Assembly: GCF_002233675.1 (NCBI RefSeq)
Contig: NZ_NMUQ01000001.1
Location: 838,505-902,504 of the forward strand
Source: Paenibacillus herberti
Lineage (GTDB): Bacteria; Bacillota; Bacilli; Paenibacillales; Paenibacillaceae
Reading direction: 5' to 3'
Length of the DNA stretch: 64,000 bases
This document shows positions 33,818 through 42,304 of this stretch, piece by piece. A program made the translations under genes and the position numbers. The notes under the pieces are model-generated. The model did no database searches. It was not told where the DNA came from and saw only the letters and a program-made list of their open reading frames with translations. How positions within the stretch are numbered: position 1 is the stretch's first letter; every line of letters begins with the position of its first letter.

Positions 33818-33850
33818 CGTAGTTTTCGTAGTTCTCGTAGTTCTCGTAGT
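33818..33850 (-). repeat. 9-bp tandem repeat upstream of the GNAT gene
   Basis: CGTAGTTCT is repeated nearly four times in a row, 44-76 bases before the GNAT start. Such tracts can slip during replication and alter spacing in a leader or promoter. Confidence 0.6.
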
Positions 33851-33994
33851 CCACATATGTTTAACGTTGTTTGTTCCACTAGTTTAGCACCAAATTATCC
33901 CTGAAAAAGAGGAAGAATGATGAGCGATTTTCATCCCTATTTGAAGCGATTTCGCACTATGAAGCGCTGAGGGTTTATGGCATGATGAAAAGGA

Positions 33995-34009
33995 TTGGAA
34001 ACGTTTACT
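33995..34009 (+). promoter_or_regulatory. cre-like / LacI-type operator before the alcohol dehydrogenase
   Basis: TTGGAAACGTTTACT satisfies every position of the cre consensus WTGNAANCGNWNNCW and shares the AAACGTTT core with the operators of the neighbouring LacI gene. It lies 45 bases before the start codon. Confidence 0.55.
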
Positions 34010-34054
34010 AATTATCGAGATTTTTTGAAGCTATCCATAAAGGAGGCCGCTGGA

Positions 34055-35254
34055 ATGTATAACCTATATTGTCGAAGCTACCAGCTTGCGATGCGAGGCG
34101 TAGCTTCTTTTCTTTCCTGGCGCATGCCGGAGCTGATCGAGGGCGCTGGCAGTGTCAACAAGTTGGCTGGTACGATCCAGGAGCAGGGCATTTCCAGTGT
34201 GCTTCTTGTCACAGACAGGACAATACTTTCCCTTGGCCTTATCGACAGCTTGCTCGTAGGTCTGGAGAAAAATGGCGTGAGCGCCAGCGTCTACAGCGAT
34301 ACGGTCGCTAATCCGACGATCGGCAATATTGAAGAAGCTTTGCGTTTATACATCGACAACGGCTGTCAGGCAATCATTGGCTTCGGCGGCGGCTCTGCGA
34401 TCGACTGTGCCAAAGGTGTCGGCGCACGGGTAGCTAGGCCGGACAGGACTATTGTCCAAATGAAAGGGCAACTCAAAGTCAAAAAGCCGATTCCGCCGCT
34501 GTTTGCCGTCCCAACGACAGCTGGAACGGGAAGTGAGGCTACACTAGCTGCCGTAGTGAGCGATCCGGACACTCATCACAAATATGTGATCAATGATCCG
34601 GTGTTGTTTCCGCACGTTGCAGTACTGGATGCTTCCCTTACGCTGGGCTTACCGCCGAATATTACAGCGACTACGGGTATGGATGCTCTCACTCATGCAG
34701 TCGAGGCTTATATCGGCCGAGGCAGTACGGAAGTGACGCGTCCCCTGAGCCGCGAAGCGGTACGTATGATTTTTCAGTATCTTCCTAAAGTATTCGCTGA
34801 TGGGAGCAATGCGGAAGCTAGAGAGGCGATGTTACTTGCTTCATACAAGGCTGGGACTGCTTTTACCCGAGCCTATGTTGGTTATGTACACGCAATGGCT
34901 CATGCGTTGGGCGGCCTGTACGGTACGCCTCATGGACTGGCTAATGCGATTATTTTGCCTTTTGTGCTGGACTATTATGGCAAGTCCGTGAACAAGTCCT
35001 TAGCCGAACTGGCCGATGAAGCCGGGCTTGGAGAACGATTCACCGACATGGGGGAGAAGGCAGCGGCTTTTATTGCCGCCATCCGTGGCTTGAACGAAAA
35101 CATGGGAATCCCAAGCTGCATAAGCAGCATCCGGGAAGAGGATATACCCTTTTTGGCCAAACGGGCTATTCAAGAAGCCAACCCGCTTTATCCGGTTCCG
35201 AGACTGCTTAATCGAAGTGACATAGAGGTTCTTTTCCGGTCCCTGAAAGGCTGA
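34055..35254 (+). CDS. Iron-containing (group III) alcohol dehydrogenase
   Basis: A 399-residue NAD(P)-dependent dehydrogenase of the Fe-ADH family. Visible features are the nucleotide-binding IIGFGGGSAIDCAKGVGA, the PTTAGTGSEAT motif, and metal ligands in TTGMDALTHAVEAYIGRG and the MAHALGGLYGTPHGLANAI segment (a pair of His). AAAGGAGG lies eight bases before ATG 34055, so a longer open frame from 33995 is rejected. The substrate is not predictable; family members reduce aldehydes such as lactaldehyde or 1,3-propanediol precursors. A LacI gene follows directly and a cre-like site precedes it, so the enzyme is probably part of sugar catabolism. Confidence 0.92.
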   Translation: MYNLYCRSYQLAMRGVASFLSWRMPELIEGAGSVNKLAGTIQEQGISSVLLVTDRTILSLGLIDSLLVGLEKNGVSASVYSDTVANPTIGNIEEALRLYIDNGCQAIIGFGGGSAIDCAKGVGARVARPDRTIVQMKGQLKVKKPIPPLFAVPTTAGTGSEATLAAVVSDPDTHHKYVINDPVLFPHVAVLDASLTLGLPPNITATTGMDALTHAVEAYIGRGSTEVTRPLSREAVRMIFQYLPKVFADGSNAEAREAMLLASYKAGTAFTRAYVGYVHAMAHALGGLYGTPHGLANAIILPFVLDYYGKSVNKSLAELADEAGLGERFTDMGEKAAAFIAAIRGLNENMGIPSCISSIREEDIPFLAKRAIQEANPLYPVPRLLNRSDIEVLFRSLKG

Positions 35255-35277
35255 TGGAAAAAGTTGACGGATTGGTA

Positions 35278-35306
35278 TTGACAAACTTTATCCGTCGACT
35301 TATAGT
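35278..35306 (+). promoter_or_regulatory. Sigma-A promoter of the lacI-type gene
   Basis: TTGACA (35278-35283), 17-base spacer, TATAGT (35301-35306). The first of two identical operators begins six bases after the -10 box, which suggests autorepression. Confidence 0.78.
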
Positions 35307-35311
35307 CAAAC

Positions 35312-35326
35312 ATGAAACGTTTAATC
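35312..35326 (+). promoter_or_regulatory. LacI-type operator, copy 1
   Basis: ATGAAACGTTTAATC overlaps the expected transcription start. An identical 15-mer lies at 35399, 87 bases downstream, a spacing that could support looping. Confidence 0.62.
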
Positions 35327-35398
35327 AAAATTAACCTAATCATTACTTAGTTAAATGGTTGACCAATGAAGTGAATTTCAGTTTTTCCGTGTTATTTG

Positions 35399-35413
35399 AT
35401 GAAACGTTTAATC
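35399..35413 (+). promoter_or_regulatory. LacI-type operator, copy 2
   Basis: This is a second exact copy of ATGAAACGTTTAATC, 24 bases before the regulator's start codon. Confidence 0.62.
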
Positions 35414-35436
35414 TGTTTTTTATGAGGAGTTCATGC

Positions 35437-36471
35437 ATGAGTCGGAGCCGAGTTACGATCAAAGATGTTGCCAAGCTTGCAGAGGTATCTATTGCAACTG
35501 TCTCCAATGTCATCAATGGCACGGGACGGGTATCGCTGGATACACAGCGCAAGGTGGAACAGGCTATCGGGGAACTCGACTTTGCGCCAAGCGCTTCCGC
35601 CAGAAACCTGAAGGATAAAAAATCGTCGCTTATTGCCGTTATCGTCCCGCTATTGGAGAAAGGCAGGCTTCAGGATAATCCCTTCTACTGGCATCTGGTA
35701 CGAGGCATTGAAGAAAGCGCCAGAGACGAGAAGCTGCATGTCATTCTAGTGGGGATCGGTCCAGACGAGTCTTTCTCGTTTATCCGTGAACAGCATCTCG
35801 ACGGCCTGATTTTTGTCGGCGCTTTTGAGGACACCGAAGTCGTGGAGAGCGTTCTGCGCTTGAATGTTCCTTGCGTTTTCATGGACAGCCTGATCGACAA
35901 CTCAGATTTCTACCAGGTAAGTCTTGACGATGAGCTCGGCGGTTATATCGGGACCAAACATCTGTTGTCGCTAGGACATGAACGAATCGTGCTGCTCACC
36001 GGTTTATTGAAGAAGGATGGCGTAAACTACTGCCGCTGGCAAGGCTATCGACGTGCATTAGAGGAGGCAGGCGTTCCTTATCGGCCTGAGCTTGTATATG
36101 AGGAACCTACTTCTTCGCTTGGAGGTTACCGGGCGGCATCGAGAATCGGAGCCAAGGGGGGCGGCGTGACGGCCGTATTCGCTTTATCCGATATGGTGGC
36201 CATCGGGCTGATCAAGGGTCTGCATGATCTTGGTATCCAAGTTCCCCGGGATATGTCTATCGTCGGATTTGATGATGATGAGCGTGCTCGTTATTGCATC
36301 CCGGCCCTGACGACGGTTCGTCAGGATATTGTCCAAAAAGGTCGGACAGCTGTTCGTCTGCTTACAGCTCAGATCGAGCGGGATCATAGCGTCGAGCGTC
36401 AGGTGACACTTGGCGTGGAACTGGTACCTCGCCAGAGCACAGCGCCGCTCGCAGCGCGTGTTAAGGACTAA
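35437..36471 (+). CDS. LacI-family transcriptional regulator
   Basis: A 344-residue repressor with an N-terminal helix-turn-helix and hinge (VTIKDVAKLAEVSIATVSNV, then LKDKKSSLIAVIVP) and a sugar-binding-protein-like ligand domain with DGLIFVGAFEDTEVV and FALSDMVAIGLIKGL near the end. GAGGAG seven bases before ATG 35437 fixes the start. Two identical operators in its own leader imply autoregulation. Related AAACGTTT-core sites occur before the alcohol dehydrogenase (33995), before the MalE-type gene (36919) and inside the DUF1611 operon (44624). These are candidate targets, although CcpA sites look alike. Confidence 0.92.
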   Translation: MSRSRVTIKDVAKLAEVSIATVSNVINGTGRVSLDTQRKVEQAIGELDFAPSASARNLKDKKSSLIAVIVPLLEKGRLQDNPFYWHLVRGIEESARDEKLHVILVGIGPDESFSFIREQHLDGLIFVGAFEDTEVVESVLRLNVPCVFMDSLIDNSDFYQVSLDDELGGYIGTKHLLSLGHERIVLLTGLLKKDGVNYCRWQGYRRALEEAGVPYRPELVYEEPTSSLGGYRAASRIGAKGGGVTAVFALSDMVAIGLIKGLHDLGIQVPRDMSIVGFDDDERARYCIPALTTVRQDIVQKGRTAVRLLTAQIERDHSVERQVTLGVELVPRQSTAPLAARVKD

Positions 36472-36900
36472 CGATGTTGGTTTTTTAACATCACCTCAGT
36501 GCTTATTGCTTTGGAGAGGGCGTTTCCTGGTGAATTTTTTCAATTTGCCAATGCACTGCTTGCAAGAAGCGAATGGTGTATGAGGGAGGCGTTCATCTTT
36601 GATGAAAACGCTTACTTATGTTGTTGCATCATTAGGGTGGGTTGGGATTTGAAGACGACGAATGATTGCTAAAAAAGAAAGAAATAAAGAGTTATTATGC
36701 GTAAAACGGAGATATATCGTTTAAAATGCAGAATAATATCTTAATATGCCCGAATACGGTCAATGCAAACGATTTAACAAACGATATTGGCTGTTGTATG
36801 ATGAGTGAGACTTTTAGTGAACCGCTTACATTTTTCCGGATGTATTAGCCGTTAACAAGTTTAAAGCGATGCCGGGGCGGGGCTTGCAAAAAAGCGAGAG
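36472..36900 (+). other. Intergenic region upstream of the MalEFG-type operon
   Basis: No supported gene. It holds AT-rich sequence and two words resembling degenerate cre or operator sites (TGCAAACGATTTAAC near 36763 and TGAACCGCTTACA near 36818). The short GATGTT/AACATC inverted repeat at 36476 encloses its T-run in the loop and is not a terminator. Confidence 0.35.
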
Positions 36901-36930
36901 TATAATGCTGCAATATTTGCAAACGTTTGC
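36901..36930 (+). promoter_or_regulatory. -10 box and palindromic operator before the MalE-type gene
   Basis: TATAAT (36901-36906) is followed after 12 bases by the perfect palindrome GCAAACGTTTGC (36919-36930), which would cover the transcription start. No good -35 box is seen at 17 bases, so an activator or another promoter may be involved. The core fits both CcpA and LacI-family sites. Confidence 0.55.
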
Positions 36931-37002
36931 GCACTTTAATGCGGACGACCTCGGCATCGTTCAAATTCATGGGTCAACGACATGAAAGGGGATCAGAAGA
37001 AA

Positions 37003-38319
37003 ATGAAAAAAACGTATGTATGGACATTAGTCGCAGCAATGGCACTTGTATCTGCATGTGGTAACAACGGAGGCAGCAACAATGGGAACACGGCTGCCAC
37101 CAATACTCCTGCCAGCAGCCCAGCGGCAAATACAGAGGCAAGTGCTCCTCCAGCTGCCGCAGAGGAGCTCAAACCGGAGGAAGGCGCAACGCTGATGGTT
37201 TGGGAAAGTAAAGAGGAGCGCCCGTTTGTCGAGGCGATTGCCAAAGAATTCACCGCCAAATACGGCATTCCTGTTAAGTTCGAAGAAGTGGCCGCCGCCG
37301 ACCAGGTAACCAAGCTGATCAATGACGGTCCTGCCGGTCTCGGCGCAGATGTTGTGCTGTTCCCGCATGATATCTTGGGCAAAGCGGTTCAGGCTGGTCT
37401 CGTGTTGCCGAATGATTACTATGAGGCAGAAACAAAAACGGCAAACTCGGATATCGCACTTACGGCTGTAACTTATGACGGCGTGCTTTACGGCTATCCG
37501 CGCTCCGTTGAGACTTATGCCCTGTTCTACAACAAAAAGCTCGTTTCCACACCTCCAAAAACATTCGACGAAGTGGTTGAATTCGCTAAAACGTACAACG
37601 ATCCTAAAAACAATAAGTACGCTATGATGTGGGAACTTGGAAAACTATACTTCAACTATCCGTTCCTGTCCGGTGGATATATTTACGGCGACAACGGCAC
37701 GAACAAAGACGACATCGGCTTGAATAACGAGGGAGCCGTACAAGGCATGACTTATTTTGCCACCTTGAAAGACAAATTGGTGCCGTTGAACTCTGCTGAC
37801 GTCACTTATGATGTCAAAAAAGGTCTCTTCACGTCTGGAACGCTGGCAATGGACATCAATGGTCCTTGGTCGATCGGTGATTACCGCAATGCCGGCATCG
37901 ACTTCGGTGTAGTTCCGCTGCCGTCGATTAACGGCAAACCGGCATCTTCCTTCTCCGGCATCAAAGGCTGGTACGTCAACTCCTTCTCCAAATATCCAAA
38001 TGCAGCACGTTTGTTCTCCTACTTCACTTCGACGAAGGAAGCTCAGCTCAAAAACTTCGAAATTACGGGCGCGCTGCCATCTAACAAAGAAGCGGCGAAT
38101 GATCCTTCCGTGCAAAGCAGCGAGATCGTGAAAGGTTTCCTGGATCAGTTCAACCAATCAACGCCAATGCCGTCCATTCCAGAAATGACCAACGTATGGG
38201 GCCCGATCGATGCGGCTATTTCCGATGTTTGGAACAAAGGCAAAGATCCAAAAACAGCGCTTGATAATGCTGTACAGCAAATCAAAGATGCCAATAACGG
38301 AACTGCTCCTAAGAAATAA
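37003..38319 (+). CDS. Maltose/maltodextrin-type sugar-binding lipoprotein (MalE-like)
   Basis: A 438-residue type I solute-binding protein with signal MKKTYVWTLVAAMALVSAC (lipobox VSAC), an Asn/Ala/Pro-rich linker of about 40 residues and the MalE fold: ATLMVWESKEERPFVEAIAK, GADVVLFPHDILGKAVQAGL, YGYPRSVETYALFYNKKL, AMDINGPWSIGDYRNAGIDF. These match maltodextrin-binding proteins closely. AAAGGGG 11 bases upstream supports ATG 37003 over ATG 36982. It is followed by a stable hairpin and then two permease genes; no ATPase gene is present, so a shared MsmX-type ATPase is presumably used. Confidence 0.92.
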   Translation: MKKTYVWTLVAAMALVSACGNNGGSNNGNTAATNTPASSPAANTEASAPPAAAEELKPEEGATLMVWESKEERPFVEAIAKEFTAKYGIPVKFEEVAAADQVTKLINDGPAGLGADVVLFPHDILGKAVQAGLVLPNDYYEAETKTANSDIALTAVTYDGVLYGYPRSVETYALFYNKKLVSTPPKTFDEVVEFAKTYNDPKNNKYAMMWELGKLYFNYPFLSGGYIYGDNGTNKDDIGLNNEGAVQGMTYFATLKDKLVPLNSADVTYDVKKGLFTSGTLAMDINGPWSIGDYRNAGIDFGVVPLPSINGKPASSFSGIKGWYVNSFSKYPNAARLFSYFTSTKEAQLKNFEITGALPSNKEAANDPSVQSSEIVKGFLDQFNQSTPMPSIPEMTNVWGPIDAAISDVWNKGKDPKTALDNAVQQIKDANNGTAPKK

Positions 38320-38336
38320 ACGGAGCTTGAGGCGGT

Positions 38337-38363
38337 CCGTCGGGAGCTTGGAGCCCCCGACGG
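38337..38363 (+). other. mRNA-stabilising hairpin between malE- and malF-type genes
   Basis: CCGTCGGG pairs with CCCGACGG with no T-run after it. Such hairpins commonly protect the upstream binding-protein mRNA, giving it higher levels than the permeases. Confidence 0.6.
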
Positions 38364-38418
38364 CTCCTCTGTTAATAAGGCGAAGCAACATAGATAGATA
38401 GAGGAGGGAGCCGGCAGA

Positions 38419-39729
38419 ATGCGTCAACGGGGCATTGCAGCTGTGTTGTCCACGCTCTTCATGGGACTCGGACAACTGTACAATCGTCAATACATCAAGG
38501 GTTTACTGTTTGCAGCCATCGAAGTGTCCGCGCTGATTTGGCTGATGCCGAACATCGGCAAAGCGCTTTGGGGCGTTTATACGCTCGGAGAGAAAACGCA
38601 AGGGTTCCAGAAAGTCGGCAAGCTGAATGTACGCGTTGAAGGCGATCATTCCATTTATCTGCTAATCAGCGGGTTGATTACTCTGTTCGTACTGGCTATT
38701 TTTATTCTCATCTATATCATGACTATTCGCGATGCGTACCGGACCGGCAAAAGCCGCGAAGCTGGAATTGCCATTCCGTCCTTCCAGGAAACGCTCGCTT
38801 ACGTTACGGATAAAAAATTCCCGCTTCTGATGCTTAGCGTACCGATCATCGGTGTACTGTTCCTGACGGTCATGCCAATTGTGTTCATGATTATGCTGGC
38901 GTTCACCAATTACGCCGCACCGAATAATATTCCACCAAAATCGCTCGTAGATTGGGTTGGATTCGACACTTTCGCCAACTTGGTCACGTTGAAAACATGG
39001 AGCGCAACCTTTATCGGTGTAGCGACCTGGACTATCATATGGGCGATAATCGCCACGGTGACGACCTACATAGGCGGCATTCTCGTCGCGCTGCTTATTG
39101 AGTCCAAGGGCGTATATTTCAAGAAAATGTGGCGAACAATCTTTATTCTCCCGTATGCGATTCCTCAACTGATCTCGCTGCTCGTTATGCGTAATCTGTT
39201 TAACGGCCAGTTCGGACCGATTAACCAGTATCTCGGTTATTTTGGCCTTGGCAAGCTGCCTTGGCTGACCGATCCTTTCTGGGCTAAAGTTACCGTCATT
39301 ATGGTCAATATGTGGATCGGCATTCCGGTTTCCATGGTCCTCATTCTCGGCATCCTGACCGCAATTCCGAAGGATATGTACGAGGCGGCAGAGGTAGATG
39401 GGGCGACGAGCTTCCAGAAATTCCGCATTATTACGATGCCATTCATTCTGTTTTCGACGGTTCCAATTCTGATTACTCAGTTCGCCGGTAACATCAACAA
39501 CTTTAGCGTTATCTTCCTGCTGACAAACGGTGATCCTGTCAATGGTGATTACCAGTATGCGGGCAGCACAGATTTGCTCGTTACTTGGTTGTATAAGCTG
39601 ACGCTCAACAACAGCCAGTTCAATATGTCATCGGCGATTGGTATCGTCATATTCCTGATCGTGGCTTCCTTCTCCATCTGGAATTACAGACGCTCCCGGT
39701 CGTTCAAAGAGGAGGATATGATTCAATGA
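38419..39729 (+). CDS. Sugar ABC transporter permease (MalF-like)
   Basis: A 436-residue membrane protein with the permease EAA loop EAAEVDGATSFQKFRIITMP. The N-terminal ~100 residues (AAVLSTLFMGLGQLYNRQYIKG, a small two-helix domain) precede the transport domain, as in MalF of Gram-positive maltodextrin systems. GAGGAGGGAG upstream supports ATG 38419. It overlaps the next gene by four bases (ATGA). Confidence 0.92.
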   Translation: MRQRGIAAVLSTLFMGLGQLYNRQYIKGLLFAAIEVSALIWLMPNIGKALWGVYTLGEKTQGFQKVGKLNVRVEGDHSIYLLISGLITLFVLAIFILIYIMTIRDAYRTGKSREAGIAIPSFQETLAYVTDKKFPLLMLSVPIIGVLFLTVMPIVFMIMLAFTNYAAPNNIPPKSLVDWVGFDTFANLVTLKTWSATFIGVATWTIIWAIIATVTTYIGGILVALLIESKGVYFKKMWRTIFILPYAIPQLISLLVMRNLFNGQFGPINQYLGYFGLGKLPWLTDPFWAKVTVIMVNMWIGIPVSMVLILGILTAIPKDMYEAAEVDGATSFQKFRIITMPFILFSTVPILITQFAGNINNFSVIFLLTNGDPVNGDYQYAGSTDLLVTWLYKLTLNNSQFNMSSAIGIVIFLIVASFSIWNYRRSRSFKEEDMIQ

Positions 39730-40565
39730 GTAATAATATGCGCTCGGCCGTCATTCTTACGCTTAAATATGTCGTGTTGATTGTATTAGCAGTCTCGGCA
39801 ATCTATCCGGCGCTTTGGATTGTACTGTCTTCCTTCCGCCCTGGCGCCTCGTTGTTCAGCGAACGGCTTATACCGGAGACGTTCACACTGGTGCATTATA
39901 AAGAGCTGTTCAATAACCCAAGCTTCCAGTACGGTCAGTGGTACCTCAACACGCTGAAAATCGCCACGCTGACGATGATTTTCTCGACAATCCTCATCAC
40001 GCTCAGTATGTACGCACTCTCCCGTTTTCGCTTCCGCGGTCGGCAGAGCATTCTGACGGCGATGCTGGTACTGGGCATGTTCCCAGGTTTCATGAGTATG
40101 ATCGCGATCTTTATTTTGCTGTTACAGCTGAATTTGTTGGACACTCATGCGGCGCTCATTCTTGTTTATTCGGCTGGTTCGGTGCTGGGCGGGTTTGTCG
40201 TTAAAGGTTTCTTCGACACCATTCCGCGCAGTCTCGACGAGGCGGCCCGTATTGACGGCGCCACACATCTGCAGGTTTTCGTGAAAATTATGCTGCCGCT
40301 GTCGAAGCCTATGCTCACCTATGTGGCCCTGACGAGCTTTACAGGCGCATGGATCGACTTCATCTTCGCTCGACTCGTACTGCGTACGAAAGAGAATTGG
40401 ACACTGGCCGTCGGCATGTGGGACCTCGTCAACTCGTTCCAGAACAGTAACTTTACGCTGTTCGCCGCCGGTGCGGTACTAATCGCATTGCCGATCACGC
40501 TGTTGTTCTTCTTCCTGCAGCGCTTCCTCGTGCAGGGCATGATGTCCGGGGCCTCCAAGGGCTGA
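39726..40565 (+). CDS. Sugar ABC transporter permease (MalG-like)
   Basis: A 279-residue permease with six predicted membrane helices and the EAA loop DEAARIDGATHLQVFVKIMLP. It starts inside the MalF-type stop codon, so the two are translationally coupled, and ends 80 bases before a strong terminator. Together with the MalE-type protein it should import maltodextrins or a related oligosaccharide. Confidence 0.93.
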   Translation: MSNNMRSAVILTLKYVVLIVLAVSAIYPALWIVLSSFRPGASLFSERLIPETFTLVHYKELFNNPSFQYGQWYLNTLKIATLTMIFSTILITLSMYALSRFRFRGRQSILTAMLVLGMFPGFMSMIAIFILLLQLNLLDTHAALILVYSAGSVLGGFVVKGFFDTIPRSLDEAARIDGATHLQVFVKIMLPLSKPMLTYVALTSFTGAWIDFIFARLVLRTKENWTLAVGMWDLVNSFQNSNFTLFAAGAVLIALPITLLFFFLQRFLVQGMMSGASKG

Positions 40566-40641
40566 TATTCGGGATATCAAGGGCATAATGTCGGGGACAA
40601 AGGGCTGATGTCCGATGTCGCCCCATGCAGGTTTGAACGTC

Positions 40642-40684
40642 AAAAACTCCACATCCGCTTTTGGGCGGGTTTGGAGTTTTTTTG
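40642..40684 (+). terminator. Terminator of the MalEFG-type operon
   Basis: AAAAACTCCA and TGGAGTTTTT form the outer stem with CCGC/GCGG inside, followed by a T-run. It also serves the convergent minus-strand MFS gene. Confidence 0.82.
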
Positions 40685-40720
40685 ATAACTATTTTGCAGA
40701 TCGCATTCGCAGCCGACTTG

Positions 40721-41986
40721 TTATCTGTAATCCCGAATCACCTTGAAGCCATGCCAGGAAGTAATGGCGAACAGCAGCAGGAGGCTGCCGATCACGGCCA
40801 TGACGAGAGCGGGAGTGAAGGAGTCGGACAGAAAAGAAAAGGCTGTCAGCCCCACGGAAGGCGCAAAGCTCATGATGGAACCTAGCACGCCGAATACTCT
40901 GCCCTGTAGCTCCTCCGTCACTTCCAGCCTCAGAATGGTGTTAATGAACAATGTGCAAAGCGAGAAGACAAGTCCGATTAGCAGAATGATCGGGATGGCG
41001 GGCGTCGCGCTGTCGACCAAGGACAATAGTATGTACAGAGGCCCCATTAAAAACAGTCCAAGCATGATGATGAGGCCGCGTCTTTTGAGTCTATCTCCGA
41101 GCAGAAGAATCATTCCCGAACCGATCATGTAGCCGAGTGGGATACAGGCTTCCATCAACCCGAACTGAAAGGGGCTGGCATTCCAGTTTTTGACCGCCAT
41201 GACCTGCATCAGCATCAGTGAGGGCATGAACAGCATCGTCAGCACGGGCAGCATGACAACGACAGAGCGAGCGAAGGGGAATTTCCAAACGTAGCGGATA
41301 CCGTCCGCCAGATCCTGGATGAACTTTCTTTCTTCCCTGGGCGGAGCATTCACACGAACGGGCATAGGAATCGCGCCGACGCAGAGCACAAGCAAGAAGG
41401 AGATCAGGAAGGTGACGCCGTCAAAGAGAATGGCAGTAGGCGCGCCGTAGGCATAAACAAAAGCTCCTCCGGCGGAGAAACCGACTGTGCGGCAAATATT
41501 TTCCGACAAGTTGAGAATTCCGACCGCCTTCTGAACATGCTCCTTGCCGACCACATTAACGATAGATGATTGATAAGCGGGGGATTGGAACAGTGAGCAG
41601 ACCGTGACGAGTCCGGTCATGACAACGATAAGCAGGAAGGGGACTTGCTGTAGAGAGATAACGTAGGCCAGTGCAAGCAAAATGCAGCAGCTGACCAGGT
41701 CTGCAACGAGCATGATGCTTTTGCGGTTCCACCGGTCGGCAAGTGTGCCGGCTATTGAACCGAGCAATGAGCTAAGCAACAAATTGGCTACGGTAATAAC
41801 GGCCATCATCTTGGCGCTTCCCGTCGTCTGCAGCACCCATAGATTCAGGGCGATGCTATGGAAGGTGTTGCCGAATAACGAGATTGAAAAGGAGCATAAC
41901 AGCAGCAAAAACCTCCTGTTATGCCAAATCGTCGGATGTGACTGCATCACTGCAGTCCCAGAAGTGCGGAGGGCGGGCTCGCTCAA
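40721..41986 (-). CDS. MFS exporter (EntS/MFS_3-like)
   Basis: A 421-residue major-facilitator protein of the MFS_3 type: WHNRRFLLLLCSFSISLFGN at the N terminus, GTLADRWNRKSIMLVADL as motif A, and SPAYQSSIVNVVGKEHVQKA typical of this exporter group, which includes enterobactin and macrolide exporters. The TTG at 41984-41986 is selected because AAAGGAG lies eight bases upstream on the minus strand; ATG 41947 is the alternative. It is divergent from the DUF1611 operon and shares a 318-base regulatory gap with it, so it could export that operon's product (inference). Confidence 0.85.
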   Translation of the reverse strand: MSEPALRTSGTAVMQSHPTIWHNRRFLLLLCSFSISLFGNTFHSIALNLWVLQTTGSAKMMAVITVANLLLSSLLGSIAGTLADRWNRKSIMLVADLVSCCILLALAYVISLQQVPFLLIVVMTGLVTVCSLFQSPAYQSSIVNVVGKEHVQKAVGILNLSENICRTVGFSAGGAFVYAYGAPTAILFDGVTFLISFLLVLCVGAIPMPVRVNAPPREERKFIQDLADGIRYVWKFPFARSVVVMLPVLTMLFMPSLMLMQVMAVKNWNASPFQFGLMEACIPLGYMIGSGMILLLGDRLKRRGLIIMLGLFLMGPLYILLSLVDSATPAIPIILLIGLVFSLCTLFINTILRLEVTEELQGRVFGVLGSIMSFAPSVGLTAFSFLSDSFTPALVMAVIGSLLLLFAITSWHGFKVIRDYR

Positions 41987-42184
41987 AGTTGACTCTCCTT
42001 TCACTAGAATCACGGAGTGACGTTCAAAAACAATATGTTGTTGATAATTTGAAAGCACAGATTTTTTTCGATTAAATAAGGTATTTATTTTATGCTTATT
42101 CATTATAAAACATATTACCATGATTGTATTTATAGGTCAATAGATGAAATCATTTACATATAAAAATAAATAAGTTTTTTTGTG

Positions 42185-42213
42185 TTGATATAAAATGAAA
42201 AATAATGTAATAT
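42185..42213 (+). promoter_or_regulatory. Promoter of the DUF1611-FrhB-AroA-like operon
   Basis: TTGATA (42185-42190), 17-base spacer, TAATAT (42208-42213), about 90 bases before the first start codon. The surrounding 318-base gap between the divergent MFS and DUF1611 genes is very AT-rich and holds no gene. Confidence 0.65.
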
Positions 42214-42304
42214 CATCCAAGTGTAAACAATGAAAGGGTTTGGTCATGACTTGGGATTTGGCTGTTATTTTGTCGGTTCATATCAATGGAAGAGGTGATC
42301 CATC

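Noticed and set aside
36474..36493. Inverted repeat after the lacI-type gene as a terminator
   Set aside because: The T-run lies in the loop, not after the stem, and the stem is only six pairs.
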